Counted from the stretch's first letter, positions 34,123 to 42,987 are shown. The stretch: 64,000 nucleotides of DNA from QHXM01 sp032160705 (GCA_032160705.1 JAVHVE010000065.1:62001-126000); one strand, 5' to 3'. The notes: generated by a model from the sequence alone, not told the origin. Program-made: numbers and translations.

Positions 34123-35085
34123 CTAAAAACGGGAAGCAAACACCAGACGCTCGAAATCTGGATCGTTTCTGAGCAGCGTAAGGTCTTGATCGTGCTGCGC
34201 GCGCATCCGCAAAGTGGGTTGAATCTCCAGCGCACGCTGTAAGGATTCCAGCGCGGTCTGGACAGAGCCTAAGCGCGAGCGTGTCGCCGCCAGCCCATAG
34301 TGAATGTGAGCCGCTTCGGGTTCACGCTTGAGCGCCCGCTCAAACATCTCCTGCGCGGCGACATATTCTCCGCGATTAAGCTCTATCACTCCACGATCGT
34401 AAAGCGAATCGGCATCACGCGGCAGCGAGATTTCCGTCCGCAGGCGCGATTCGGCGATGCTCAGGTAAGTGCGGGCGCGTGCCGTCACTTCCGAAACGTT
34501 CGCATACTTCTCCACCAGAGCGCGGAACTGGAGGCGCGCTTCGCCAAAGCGTCCACGCGCAAACTCCTTGTGAGCACGTTCAAAAGCACGCAGCGCAGCC
34601 GTTTCATCCTGCGTCGGCTGTCGCGGCGGCGGAGGCGGCGCAACGGGTCTGCGCACAGGTAGCGCCACAGTCTTCTTTGTTTTTTTAGATTGAGCGGGAC
34701 GCGCCTTCGTCGCTTTGACCGATACGTGCTTTGCTGGCTTTCTAGCTGGCGGCGCGGGCTTCTTGCGTGCCGGCGCTTTAGCTTTAACTTTGGAAGAAGC
34801 TGCCTTCTTTGGAGCAGCAGGCTTGCGCACCGGAGCGGCTTTAGCCGCTTTGCCTTTAACTACAGCACTTTTGCTTTTAGTTGATGCACTTGAACCGGAC
34901 TTAGTATTCGATTTTGCGGCTTTGCGTGCAGGAGCTTTCTCAGAGGATGAACGCTTGACTATCGGTTTGGGACGCGCAGTCTTACCCCCCAACTTGCGAT
35001 TCTTTGCAGACGACGCCGGGGAATTTTGACGCGAGGTGGGGCGGGAGGGAGATCGTTTCACGCCCTTGACGATAGGATCGCTCAT
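34123..35085 (-). CDS. Histone H1-like basic tail fused to TPR domain
   Basis: A 320-residue protein. Residues 1 to about 150 are a low-complexity Lys/Ala/Pro/Ser-rich stretch with repeated KPA, KAA and RKPA motifs, resembling histone H1 or AlgP-type bacterial tails that bind DNA or RNA. A PPPPPRQPTQ linker leads to a helical domain (about 165-320) with tetratricopeptide-like pairs (DRGVIELNRGEYVAAQEMFERALKREPEA; GLAATRSRLGSVQTALESLQRALEIQP). There is no signal peptide from the chosen ATG at 35085. A longer start at 35157 crosses a hairpin and is less likely. The combination suggests a nucleoid or RNA-associated scaffold; the function is unproven. Confidence 0.78.
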   Translation of the reverse strand: MSDPIVKGVKRSPSRPTSRQNSPASSAKNRKLGGKTARPKPIVKRSSSEKAPARKAAKSNTKSGSSASTKSKSAVVKGKAAKAAPVRKPAAPKKAASSKVKAKAPARKKPAPPARKPAKHVSVKATKARPAQSKKTKKTVALPVRRPVAPPPPPRQPTQDETAALRAFERAHKEFARGRFGEARLQFRALVEKYANVSEVTARARTYLSIAESRLRTEISLPRDADSLYDRGVIELNRGEYVAAQEMFERALKREPEAAHIHYGLAATRSRLGSVQTALESLQRALEIQPTLRMRAQHDQDLTLLRNDPDFERLVFASRF

Positions 35086-35461
35086 GCGAAGCACCTGATT
35101 TCCAAAGGGCTGCCCCATTATCAGGGCAGCCGCTAAAACTGCGGGGCAGCTTAACACAGCTTGCCCGCTAAATCAACGTTAGACTAAGGTTTAGCAGGCG
35201 CTCCGGCGGCATGCGCGTTAAATCGTATGGGATGAATGGCCAACAAAGAAAAACACTTGAAGTCACTCAACTCCCATGTTAGAGTGATAATTGGAGTCGC
35301 GGCGCTCGTTGCCCTCATTGCCTGCGACCATCAAGAGCGTGTGTGCGGGCGCGCGAAATACCTTCTAACTCTTTGATTTAAGTTCCAGATTAAGAGTTTT
35401 GGGCAGCCACGTTTCCGGTCTCCCGCCTCGCCCGCTTCCATTCAAAAAGAAAGCTGTACTG
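35086..35461. other. Intergenic region between divergent genes
   Basis: No gene is seen. A hairpin GGCTGCCC..GGGCAGCC (35108-35131), followed by another GGGGCAGC copy (35142-35149), lies upstream of the H1/TPR gene. The rest must hold promoters for that gene and for mglB, but I could not assign clear -35/-10 pairs. Confidence 0.5.
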
Positions 35462-35944
35462 ATGGCAGACACTCCCATAGTAATGCGTGAACAGCAGTAC
35501 CACCAGATCAAGGCTGTGCTGGCAAAACTGCGTCTGGACTCTTCAGCGCGTGTCGCTTTTTTGGTGGACAAAGACGGCCAGCAGATCGCCGTGCACGGCG
35601 ATGTGAGCAATCTTGACACAACCAGCCTGGCGTCGCTCGCCGCCGGGAACGTCGCTGCCACTACGGGGATGGCCGAGCTAATCGGCGAGAAAGAGTTTCC
35701 CACGCTTTCGCACGAAGGCGAGCGCGAAAGCATTTACATTTCCGTTATCGGGCGAATTTTGCTGGTCGTCGTTTTTGATGAGCGGTCGAGCCTCGGCCTC
35801 GTCAAGTTGCGCGTCAAGCAGGCTTCGACCGAGCTGGCGGCGATTTTCGACGAAGTTATCCGGGAATCCAACAAAAAGGAAACCAGCGAGGACTCGCTTT
35901 TCGCCGAGATTACGGATGAAGACATAGACAGCCTGTTCAATTAG
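35462..35944 (+). CDS. mglB: Roadblock/LC7 protein MglB
   Basis: A 160-residue cytoplasmic Roadblock/LC7-domain protein: an N-terminal helix (REQQYHQIKAVLAKLRLDSSARVAFLVDKDGQQIAVHG), strand, then helix SLASLAAGNVAATTGMAELIGEKEF and a further sheet. MglB is the GTPase-activating partner of the small GTPase MglA and marks the lagging pole in motile rods. The acidic C-terminal tail ends DEDIDSLFN. The start at 35462 is chosen to match the family; an in-frame ATG at 35399 adds 21 residues without similarity. mglA follows after a palindromic element. Confidence 0.9.
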   Translation: MADTPIVMREQQYHQIKAVLAKLRLDSSARVAFLVDKDGQQIAVHGDVSNLDTTSLASLAAGNVAATTGMAELIGEKEFPTLSHEGERESIYISVIGRILLVVVFDERSSLGLVKLRVKQASTELAAIFDEVIRESNKKETSEDSLFAEITDEDIDSLFN

Positions 35945-36005
35945 TAATGAGTGATGAGTAATGAGTAAAGAAACGCTCATCACTCATTACTCATCACTCA
36001 TCACT
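35943..36005. repeat. Heptad-repeat palindromic element 9
   Basis: The left arm is AGTAATGAGTGATGAGTAATGAG. The right arm words are CTCATCA, CTCATTA, CTCATCA and CTCATCA. It begins at the mglB stop codon and ends 9 bases before the mglA start. Confidence 0.82.
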
Positions 36006-36013
36006 GAGTTATT

Positions 36014-36598
36014 ATGACGTTCATTAACTACGCTTCACGCGAGATCAATTGCAAAATCGTTTACTACGGGCCGGGTCTGTGCGGCAAGACGACGAACCTG
36101 CAATACATCTTCGACTCCACCGCTCCGGCGTCGAAGGGCAAGCTCATTAGCCTTGCGACAGAGACCGACCGCACTCTCTTCTTCGATTTCATGCCTTTGG
36201 AGCTAGGAACAGTGCGTGGCTTCAAGACGCGCTTTCATCTTTACACAGTGCCGGGGCAGGTCTTTTACGACGCTTCACGTAAGCTGATTTTGAAAGGTGT
36301 GGATGGCGTGGTCTTCGTCGCGGACTCGCAGGAAGAGCGGATGGACGCCAACATCGAATCGCTTTATAACCTCGAAGAGAATCTACAGACGCAAGGGTAC
36401 GACCTGATGAAACTCCCTTACGTCCTGCAACTCAACAAGCGCGACCTCCCCAACGTCGTTCCCGTCCCGGACCTGGCGGCGGAGTTGAGACGCAAGGACG
36501 AACCTGCCATCGAAGCTGTCGCTTCAACGGGCGTCGGTGTGTTCGATACGCTCAAGTCGGTGGCGAAGCAGGTACTGACAGAATTGCGGAAGAGCTAG
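36014..36598 (+). CDS. mglA: Small Ras-like GTPase MglA
   Basis: A 194-residue GTPase that sets cell polarity and controls motility machinery. The P-loop GPGLCGKTT (19-27) is followed by switch I, the Walker B-like TVPGQVFYDASRKLILKGVDGVVFVADS (MglA has TVPGQ rather than Ras DTAGQ), and NKRD for guanine specificity. This fits the bacterial MglA family exactly. mglB lies directly upstream, so the two form an operon. The next gene, a small zinc-ribbon protein, is 46 bp downstream. No flagellar or type IV pilus genes are in this window. Confidence 0.95.
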   Translation: MTFINYASREINCKIVYYGPGLCGKTTNLQYIFDSTAPASKGKLISLATETDRTLFFDFMPLELGTVRGFKTRFHLYTVPGQVFYDASRKLILKGVDGVVFVADSQEERMDANIESLYNLEENLQTQGYDLMKLPYVLQLNKRDLPNVVPVPDLAAELRRKDEPAIEAVASTGVGVFDTLKSVAKQVLTELRKS

Positions 36599-36644
36599 CA
36601 CTCCAGGGTTGTATCAATTCCTCCTACCTTTAAGGAGTTTCCTT

Positions 36645-36956
36645 GTGACCTCTCATAAGTGCTCAAAATGCGGGTTGGTGAGTTTCACCACAGCCGCGAA
36701 CTGTAAAAGATGCCAGGCGAGCTTGGCGGGTTCGAGTGAAGCGACGAAATCGACAGTTTCCTTCGAGGCATACGAAATTGACGACGCCAAGCCACGAAGC
36801 TCGTTCTCTCCTTTGAGAGTTCTGCTTCTCATCTTACTCGTTGCCGGGCCTCTCTGGTATTACTGTAAGTCAAGCGAGACAGCAGTAGCTGAACAAGAAA
36901 CCGCAGAAAAAGCCGCACAGGCGCAGAAGGAGCGAGTGCTACAGTTTAGGCGATAG
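36645..36956 (+). CDS. Zinc-ribbon, single-TM small protein
   Basis: A 103-residue protein starting at a GTG with a perfect AAGGAG 7 bases upstream; an earlier in-frame start at 36609 lacks a ribosome site. The zinc ribbon has CSKC and CKRC (residues 6-26), then a Ser/Thr linker and one TM helix (about 57-74), with a charged AEQETAEKAAQAQKERV coiled segment at the end. It probably belongs to the mglBA transcript. The function is unknown; a membrane-anchored zinc-binding adaptor is possible. A strong terminator follows. Confidence 0.72.
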   Translation: MTSHKCSKCGLVSFTTAANCKRCQASLAGSSEATKSTVSFEAYEIDDAKPRSSFSPLRVLLLILLVAGPLWYYCKSSETAVAEQETAEKAAQAQKERVLQFRR

Positions 36957-37052
36957 TCGGAGGCTCGACCCGCTCAACGGTCTGCCTAAAAATTGGTGAA
37001 GCCCTTCGCCTGCCGACAAAAATTCCGCTTGTCCTTGATGGGAAAAACAATG

Positions 37053-37094
37053 AAAGCTCGCTATCTGGCGCAAAAGCCGGACAGCGAGCTTTTT
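37053..37094 (+). terminator. Rho-independent terminator after the mglBA cluster
   Basis: AAAGCTCGCT pairs perfectly with AGCGAGCTTT, with an inner TCTGGC/GCCGGA stem (one G-T), and ends in TTTTT. The A-rich 5' side would let it serve the convergent acetyltransferase gene too. The rest of 36957-37109 has no gene. Confidence 0.8.
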
Positions 37095-37109
37095 CTCGAT
37101 TGAGGAAAC

Positions 37110-37667
37110 TTAGTCCAGCGATTTAATCATCAGCAATCCGTCGCCGCCGTTCGAGTAGTAACGCGGCAGGCGCTGTGTGATGGTGTAGCCGAGATTGCAA
37201 TAGAGCTGCTGCGCGCCTGTATTGATTGAGCGGACTTCGAGGCGAACGAGATGGACGTTGCGACGGCGAAAACCGTCTTCGACTTTTTCCATCAGGCGAT
37301 GAGCAATGCGCCGCCGCCGATGCTCAGGCGCGACGCCGACGGTCGTGACGTGTCCCGTATGGTCAGGCTCGACAAGGCCGATGATGAAGCCAGCCATCGC
37401 GCCGCCGTGTGTCACCGCACGGTAAGAAACGGACTCAGGTGCAGTCAGCAAATATTCAAAGGTGTCGCGGCTGTAGGCTTCGCCGTCAACGAAGCAGCGC
37501 TGATCCAGCCGCCAGCACTCATCAAGCTGTGTGACGGTCAGAGGCCGCACATCATAGCGCACCTCATGAAGCGGCGACTGAGCAGCCGAATCATACTCGA
37601 CAATGGGGTCGGCAGATTCTCCGCCCTGCGACCACCAGCGCGAACGAATTTTCTTCAGGACAGCCAT
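37110..37667 (-). CDS. GNAT-family N-acetyltransferase, RimI-like
   Basis: A 185-residue acetyltransferase. A basic N-terminal leader of about 35 residues is followed by the GNAT fold (about 40-182). The acetyl-CoA loop is VTTVGVAPEHRRRRIAHRLM, with the V/I-x-x-x-x-R-R/G-x-G/A pattern, and VRLEVRSINTGAQQLYCNLGYTITQRLPRYY is close to RimI-type protein N-terminal acetyltransferases. The substrate is probably a protein N-terminus such as a ribosomal protein, but this is not certain. It converges on the mglBA cluster. Confidence 0.85.
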   Translation of the reverse strand: MAVLKKIRSRWWSQGGESADPIVEYDSAAQSPLHEVRYDVRPLTVTQLDECWRLDQRCFVDGEAYSRDTFEYLLTAPESVSYRAVTHGGAMAGFIIGLVEPDHTGHVTTVGVAPEHRRRRIAHRLMEKVEDGFRRRNVHLVRLEVRSINTGAQQLYCNLGYTITQRLPRYYSNGGDGLLMIKSLD

Positions 37668-37673
37668 AAAAAC

Positions 37674-37751
37674 CGTGACGAGTGACAGGTGACAGGTGAC
37701 GAGTAAGAACGGGTGTCTATCTTGTCACCTGTCACTTGTCACCTGTTACTA
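37674..37751. repeat. Heptad-repeat palindromic element 10
   Basis: The left arm words are TGACAGG, TGACAGG and TGACGAG. The right arm words are TCACCTG, TCACTTG and TCACCTG. It sits between the acetyltransferase start and the queA stop. Confidence 0.82.
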
Positions 37752-38789
37752 GATTATTAACATGCAATCGCCGTAACTGTAAAAGCGATAGCGCGCCTGG
37801 ACCGCGTGGGCGTAAGCGGCAAGCGTCAGGTCGTGTCCGGCGAAGGCGGCGACCAGAATCAACAATGAAGAGCGCGGCAAGTGAAAGTTCGTCAAGAGAG
37901 CATCAACGACGCGAAACTTGTAACCCGGCGTGATGGTTAATTGCGCCAGTGACGCGCCCGCTCTGACACGTCCCTCCTCATCCACTGCGGATTCTAAAGC
38001 GCGCGTCGTCGTTGTGCCAATACTAATGATGCGGTGGCCGCCGTTGCGCGCGTCGTTGATACTTTGCGCGGCGTCCGGGCTTATTTCGTACTGCTCCGGC
38101 GCAACCGCGTGCTCGCTCAAATCTCCGGCGCGCACGGGCTCGAACGTGCCGTAGCCAACGTGAAGCGTAATCTCGACTATCTCAGCGCCGCCAGCCTTGA
38201 GTTCGTCCATGACGCGCGGCGTAAAATGCAGCCCGGCGGTCGGCGCAGCAATCGCTCCACGCGCACGCGCATAAACGGTCTGATAGCGCTCGCGATCTTC
38301 ATCAAAACTTTCACCGTCGCGCTTGATGTAAGGCGGCAGAGGCGTCTGCCCAAGCGCTTCGAGTGCGTCTTCGAGCGATGCGCCGCACTCGAAACGGACG
38401 GCACGGCGTCCGTCGTCCAGTAGCTCGACGACCTCTGCGCGCAATTCTTTTCCATCACCGAAAGAGACGCACGCACCTTGCTGCAAGCGGCGCGCTGGTC
38501 GTGCCAGAGTTTCCCAGACCATCGGCTCCAGCTCGCGCACCAAAAATAGCTCGACGCGTCCTCCCGTCGGCTCGCGCCTTCCAACGAGACGCGCCGGAAA
38601 AACCCGCGTGTTGTTAATAACCACCACATCGCCAGCGCGAATATACGAAGGGACTTCGGCAAAATGGTTGTCATGCCACGCTCGCTGCTCTCGATCAACC
38701 ACCAGCATCCGCGCCGCATCGCGCTCAGCCAAAGGATGCTGAGCGATCAACTCTTCCGGCAACTCGTAATCAAAATCTGCTAGGAACAT
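37749..38789 (-). CDS. queA: S-adenosylmethionine:tRNA ribosyltransferase-isomerase
   Basis: A 346-residue cytoplasmic enzyme that transfers and isomerises the ribose of SAM onto 7-aminomethyl-7-deazaguanine in tRNA, making epoxyqueuosine. Family landmarks are present: FDYELPEELIAQHPLAERDAARMLV at the start, VVINNTRVFPARL, a long RAP.AAPTAGLHFTP region (GAIAAPTAGLHFTPRVMD) and GTTTTRALE, ending with LPRSSLLILVAAFAG and YGDCMLI. Length and ends are normal. It is flanked by palindromic elements on both sides. The queuosine partner tgt is not in view. Confidence 0.96.
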   Translation of the reverse strand: MFLADFDYELPEELIAQHPLAERDAARMLVVDREQRAWHDNHFAEVPSYIRAGDVVVINNTRVFPARLVGRREPTGGRVELFLVRELEPMVWETLARPARRLQQGACVSFGDGKELRAEVVELLDDGRRAVRFECGASLEDALEALGQTPLPPYIKRDGESFDEDRERYQTVYARARGAIAAPTAGLHFTPRVMDELKAGGAEIVEITLHVGYGTFEPVRAGDLSEHAVAPEQYEISPDAAQSINDARNGGHRIISIGTTTTRALESAVDEEGRVRAGASLAQLTITPGYKFRVVDALLTNFHLPRSSLLILVAAFAGHDLTLAAYAHAVQARYRFYSYGDCMLII

Positions 38790-38790
38790 G

Positions 38791-38905
38791 GTAAAGCAGA
38801 ATACAGAAGTCAGGAGACAGAAGAATAAAATTTCTGTTGATGCGATTTCCGCCTTATCATTCTGACTTCTGACTCCTGACTTCTGTATTCTGTCTCCTGC
38901 TTTTC
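38791..38905. repeat. Heptad-repeat palindromic element 11
   Basis: AAAGCAGAATACAGAAGTCAGG at the left; TCTGACTTCTGACTCCTGAC then TTCTGTATTCTGTCTCCTGC plus TTTT at the right. The loop has GCGATTTCCGCCTTAT (about 38842-38857). It joins the queA start side and the stop of the YihY-type gene. Confidence 0.82.
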
Positions 38906-39839
38906 ACGGCATCGGCGCGATGGCCGCGTCGGCGGCTGAGGGCTTAATGGGTTCTGCCGGATGCTCGCGGTGGAAGACCGCTGTCAGTTGTGCGCCGAAG
39001 AGCAGAATCAGGCTCGACACATAACCCCAGGTCAGCACGGCGACGACCGCGCCCACCGAGCCGTAAATCTGATCGTAATGAAAGTAGTGCAGACTCCATG
39101 CGAAGATGTACTTTCCCGCTTCCCACAGCAGACCGCCGATGACCGCGCCGGGCACGGTATCACGCAAGCGGACGCGCGCGTTCGGCATGAAGCGATAGAC
39201 GAGCATAAAGAGAATCACGGTGATGAAAATACTGACGAGGACAAAGACGACCTGCCAGAACGCGCTGCCGAAGGTGGCCAGCCATGACCAGCGTTCAAGC
39301 TGGCGCGGAGAGAGTCGCCCGGCGAGTTGTTGCACGGCGACCAGCAGCGATGTGACCAGCACGGAGACTGTCAGCAGCATTCCGACGATCCCGATCATGC
39401 CGAGCGTCAGGGCGCGCCCGTGCAGGAATGCCCGCGAGGTCGTATTCCAGATTCGATTGAGCGCGCGTTCAACGACGGCGAAGACCCAAGAGCCTGCCCA
39501 CAACGTGACGATGACGCAGGTGATAATGACGCCCGGTCCCAAATCCGAGAGCGAGCGCACCGTCGCATCCAGAAATTCTCCAGAACCCGGATAAGCCTGT
39601 GCCACACGCCGCAGCATTTCGTTGAGCATGTCTGTCCCGGCGGTCAGCCGCTTCCCGAGCGCGAGCAGCAGGATGAGACCGGGAAACAGGGTCAGCAGGC
39701 CGAAATAGCTCATCGCGGCAGCCGACGTGAACAGGTCGTTATCGTGAAACTGGTGGAAGGAATGACCCAGTATCGTAGCCCACGGCGCTTTATTTTTGAC
39801 GCCGAAAGACTCACGAGAAAAAGAAGGTTGCCGACGCAT
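38904..39839 (-). CDS. YihY/virulence factor BrkB family membrane protein
   Basis: A 311-residue inner-membrane protein with six predicted TM helices, first at about 45-65 (LLTLFPGLILLLALG) and last near AVVAVLTWGYVSSLILLFGAQLTAVF. The family marker GGLLWEAGKYIFAWSLHYF and the FHDNDLFTSAAAMSYFG entry region are clear. The name BrkB and the old label RNase BN are misleading; the molecular function of this family remains unresolved, with transport or a lipid role suggested. It ends with a short Pro/Ala-rich tail. Its stop codon abuts a palindromic element. Confidence 0.88.
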   Translation of the reverse strand: MRRQPSFSRESFGVKNKAPWATILGHSFHQFHDNDLFTSAAAMSYFGLLTLFPGLILLLALGKRLTAGTDMLNEMLRRVAQAYPGSGEFLDATVRSLSDLGPGVIITCVIVTLWAGSWVFAVVERALNRIWNTTSRAFLHGRALTLGMIGIVGMLLTVSVLVTSLLVAVQQLAGRLSPRQLERWSWLATFGSAFWQVVFVLVSIFITVILFMLVYRFMPNARVRLRDTVPGAVIGGLLWEAGKYIFAWSLHYFHYDQIYGSVGAVVAVLTWGYVSSLILLFGAQLTAVFHREHPAEPIKPSAADAAIAPMP

Positions 39840-39846
39840 AAGGGTA

Positions 39847-39972
39847 GTGCAGGAGTCAGAAGACAGGAGACAGGAGACAGAATAAAAACTAAAGTGGTTC
39901 TCCGCCTTATCTTCTGACTTCTGTATTCTGTCTTCTGACTTCTGCCTTTACTGTCTCCTGTATTCTGCTTTT
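39847..39972. repeat. Heptad-repeat palindromic element 12, overlapping a coding 3' end
   Basis: CAGGAGTCAGAAGACAGGAG and further CAGGAGA words at the left; TTCTGACTTCTGTATTCTGTC and related words at the right, ending CTGCTTTT. The loop has GTGGTTCTCCGCCTTAT (about 39894-39910). The right part is translated as the C-terminus of the 650-residue exported protein. Confidence 0.82.
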
Positions 39973-41859
39973 AGCGACCGCCATCGTGGCGAAGGCCTGG
40001 GGCACGTCGCCGTCGAGGGCGCGTGCCTCTGCCAGAGCTTTGTCAAAATCCAGGTGGGCCATTGTCGCAAAAATCTGGTCGAGACGGAAACTTTCAGCTT
40101 CAACTTTGAAAACATCCTCCGCCTCGCCTGTTGAGTCCGTGTTGGCGTCCAGGTCAAGCGAAACATCGTCTCCCGTGAAATCCTCAACGGCGTTGGCGGC
40201 CTTGACGAGTTCGCGCAGTAGTCCCCACGCGCGCGGCGCATCGAGGCGCGCGGCAGAAGTTGTCAGGACGCCATAGGCTGCGACGCGTTCAGGCGTCCCC
40301 TGCGCGACGCGCGCGGCATAAGTCTCAGCCTCGTTAATCAACTCCGAGACGTTCTGGGAGGTGCGAGAATCGCGTTTACGCGCAGCGATAATCGCCGTCT
40401 GAGCAAAGCCCCATGCCTTCGCAAACGGCGGCACGTCAGCCCCGCGCACAAACTTTGCGATGCTCTCGAAATCGTCCTCTTTCTGGTCTTCATAGGCGCG
40501 CAGAATATCTTTGATCTGGTGAACCTGAATGAAAGAGAGTGCTTGGCTGCGACGCTCCGCGTCTTCTATCTCCGCTGCGGCACGACGCGCACGATCCCAG
40601 TACCTGTTTTGGACAGCCGCCCTGACCATCGAGAGCGCGATGCTTTCACGCGCGGCTGAGTCTGAGGCGTGTGCCAGTTCGTCGGCCAGTGAGCGCAGCG
40701 GGTCAACATATCCTCTGGGGGCTGGGCCGCTGGCGCTGAATTGTGAAGAGACCTGTTCGCGGCGACCCGCTTCGATTTCGTTGAAGAGTTCGCTGTGCCG
40801 TACACGTAAGGCTGGAGCGTGCACAGCATACGCTGCTGAAGAATTCTCAAAGAAGGGAAGCAACCGTCCCGTAGCGTAAAAGCGCGACATCAACTCTTGC
40901 ATTGTCAGTGCGTCTCGCGACGCGGCGGATGTTGAAAGCACGGACGCTGCCAGGTTGTAGAAAGCTGTCTGTATTTTTTGAGGAACTGGTTGCGACGGGG
41001 TAGAGCGCATTCCGAAGTTAGTCAACGTAAACTGCAAAGAGCCGAATTCGTCAACGACAACCATCAAGTTCGGCGAGATGACGGGCGACGAAAGCAGCAG
41101 CACCGCGTTGGCGTCTGTTCGAGGATCAGCAGCGGCGCGTTCAATGAGTCGCAGGTAGAGCGTGTCTCCGTCGCTAATATTTCGCTCGCGCAATCGCAGA
41201 ATAAACGCGATCAATGCCGCGCTCACGCCTTCGCTCAAGAGGGGCGCGGCTACCTCAACTGCGCGGCGCGTCTCGCCAGCCGCCAGCATCTCATTGGCGA
41301 GTGCGAGGCGACGTGCGCCGCTTGCGCTCAACTCGCGCCAGGCCGTACGGTGCGTCTCATTGCGGGCAGCCTTGCCGTCATCCTTGTCGCTCGACAAATC
41401 GCGCAGGAAAATTTCAGCCAGCCGAGCATCGCGTGTCGCCGCTCTTTTGAGAACTTCGTCGCGCGCTTCAGTGGTCTTCGGGACAGCGCCGGGAAGCGCA
41501 CCCGCTTCACGCGCCGCTTCTTCATCGTCCGCTTTGTCTGACGCGGCGGCGGCCTCCCACGCGCGGCGAAAAATGGTGCGCGCCTGGGCAGAGTCGTGAG
41601 GCCAGATCGCATCTGCGGCGAGCGCCTGAATCCTCGCGCGGTAAAATAGATCGTCGAAGGAGCGTGCTTTATCCGCCGTCTCGACGAGCAAAGTGATGGC
41701 CTCCAAGCGTCGTGCTCGCTCCGCGTTTTTGCTCTGTGCTGTGGGGGCAGGCTTCACGCGCCCGCGTTGCTGTTGTGCCGGAGCGGAAGTCGGCAGGAGC
41801 AGTAAAGCAAGCGCCAGAGAGACGGTTGAGCGAAGAGTTGGGCGAGGCTTTGATTTCAT
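39907..41859 (-). CDS. Exported helical-repeat protein of unknown function
   Basis: A 650-residue protein with a signal peptide (LALALLLLPTSAPAQQQ, cleavage near residue 28). The mature part is almost entirely alpha-helical, with repeated 30-40-residue helix pairs (for example RSFDDLFYRARIQALAADAIW and ARRAAAEIEDAERRSQALSFI), like TPR or similar solenoids, though no strict consensus is visible. A predicted periplasmic scaffold or binding protein is the most that can be said. The last ~20 residues (SRIQETVKAEVRRQNTEVRR) are encoded by a heptad palindromic element and look like an accidental extension. It lies 18 bp or more upstream of ruvB on the same strand orientation but is downstream in transcription. 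Confidence 0.7.
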   Translation of the reverse strand: MKSKPRPTLRSTVSLALALLLLPTSAPAQQQRGRVKPAPTAQSKNAERARRLEAITLLVETADKARSFDDLFYRARIQALAADAIWPHDSAQARTIFRRAWEAAAASDKADDEEAAREAGALPGAVPKTTEARDEVLKRAATRDARLAEIFLRDLSSDKDDGKAARNETHRTAWRELSASGARRLALANEMLAAGETRRAVEVAAPLLSEGVSAALIAFILRLRERNISDGDTLYLRLIERAAADPRTDANAVLLLSSPVISPNLMVVVDEFGSLQFTLTNFGMRSTPSQPVPQKIQTAFYNLAASVLSTSAASRDALTMQELMSRFYATGRLLPFFENSSAAYAVHAPALRVRHSELFNEIEAGRREQVSSQFSASGPAPRGYVDPLRSLADELAHASDSAARESIALSMVRAAVQNRYWDRARRAAAEIEDAERRSQALSFIQVHQIKDILRAYEDQKEDDFESIAKFVRGADVPPFAKAWGFAQTAIIAARKRDSRTSQNVSELINEAETYAARVAQGTPERVAAYGVLTTSAARLDAPRAWGLLRELVKAANAVEDFTGDDVSLDLDANTDSTGEAEDVFKVEAESFRLDQIFATMAHLDFDKALAEARALDGDVPQAFATMAVAKSRIQETVKAEVRRQNTEVRR

Positions 41860-41894
41860 AACCTGCTGAAAAATTGCTAAGAGCCTGGTTGATG

Positions 41895-42941
41895 CTATTG
41901 TTCAGGGTCGAACAAACTCAGCTTGTTCGTTGTCGGTAAATTGAGACCAAAATGTTCGTAAGCCAGCCTGGTCGCCATGCGCCCGCGCGGCGTGCGGTTG
42001 AGAAAGCCTATCTGAATCAGGTACGGCTCGATAATCTCCTCGATGGAGTCTTTCTCTTCATGAATCGAAGCGGAGATCGTGCCTAAGCCCACAGGCCCGC
42101 CACCAAACTTCTCGATGATGGTCAACAGCAGCTTGCGATCAATTTCGTCCAGACCGTAGGTGTCAACTTCCATCCGGTTGAGCGCATCGCTTGCCACCTC
42201 TTGCGTGATGCGCCCATCGTACTCGACTTCGGCGTAATCGCGCACGCGCCGCAAGAGGCGGTTGACGATGCGAGGCGTGCCACGCGCACGGCGCGCAATC
42301 TCACGCGCGCCACCCGAATCTATCTCGATGCCGAGAATATCTGAGGAGCGTTTGGCGATCACTTCCAGATCGTCGTGATTATAGAAATCAAGATGAAAGA
42401 CGATGCCGAAGCGCCCGCGCAAAGGAGCCGTGATGAGTCCCTGGCGAGTCGTCGCCCCGACGAGCGTGAACTTCGGCAACTCTAATTTAATCGAGCGTGC
42501 CGCCGTGCCCTGACCGATCATCAGGTCTAATTGATAATCCTCCATCGCCGGGTAGAGAACTTCCTCGATGGCGGGGTTGAGGCGATGAATCTCGTCTATG
42601 AACAGCACGTCGCCTTCCTGCAAGTTTGTGAGCAGGGCGGCCAGGTCGCCGCTCTTTTCAATGACAGGCCCGGCGGTCGAACGCAACTCAGCCTTCATCT
42701 CGTTGGCGACGATGTTGGCGAGCGTGGTCTTGCCCAATCCTGGCGGGCCAGTCAGCAGAACATGGTCGAGCGCCTCGCGCCGCTGCTGTGCGGCTTTGAT
42801 GTAGATGCGCAGATTCTCAGTCACTTTACGCTGGCCAATGTACTCGGCCAGGCGCGTTGGGCGCAGAGACAACTCAAACTGCCGCTCTTCATCCAGCGGC
42901 GTTCCATCGCGCGCGTCAAACGGTTCTATCTCATCGGTCAT
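41895..42941 (-). CDS. ruvB: Holliday junction branch migration ATPase RuvB
   Basis: A 348-residue AAA+ motor that drives Holliday junction migration with RuvA. It begins with RPTRLAEYIGQRKV, has Walker A GPPGLGKTT (65-73), Walker B FIDEIHRLNPAIEEVLYPAMED, sensor GATTRQGLITAPLRGRFG, and a C-terminal winged helix ending IGFLNRTPRGRMATRLAYEHFG. The ATG at 42941 is preferred; an in-frame TTG at 42959 adds six residues. ruvA lies 280 bp upstream on the same strand, but the usual tight ruvAB junction is interrupted by a MITE-like element. ruvC is not in the window. Confidence 0.97.
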   Translation of the reverse strand: MTDEIEPFDARDGTPLDEERQFELSLRPTRLAEYIGQRKVTENLRIYIKAAQQRREALDHVLLTGPPGLGKTTLANIVANEMKAELRSTAGPVIEKSGDLAALLTNLQEGDVLFIDEIHRLNPAIEEVLYPAMEDYQLDLMIGQGTAARSIKLELPKFTLVGATTRQGLITAPLRGRFGIVFHLDFYNHDDLEVIAKRSSDILGIEIDSGGAREIARRARGTPRIVNRLLRRVRDYAEVEYDGRITQEVASDALNRMEVDTYGLDEIDRKLLLTIIEKFGGGPVGLGTISASIHEEKDSIEEIIEPYLIQIGFLNRTPRGRMATRLAYEHFGLNLPTTNKLSLFDPEQ

Positions 42942-42987
42942 AACAAAGTCCAAAGTCAACGTCCATGATCTAAATTAACTGAAGCCT

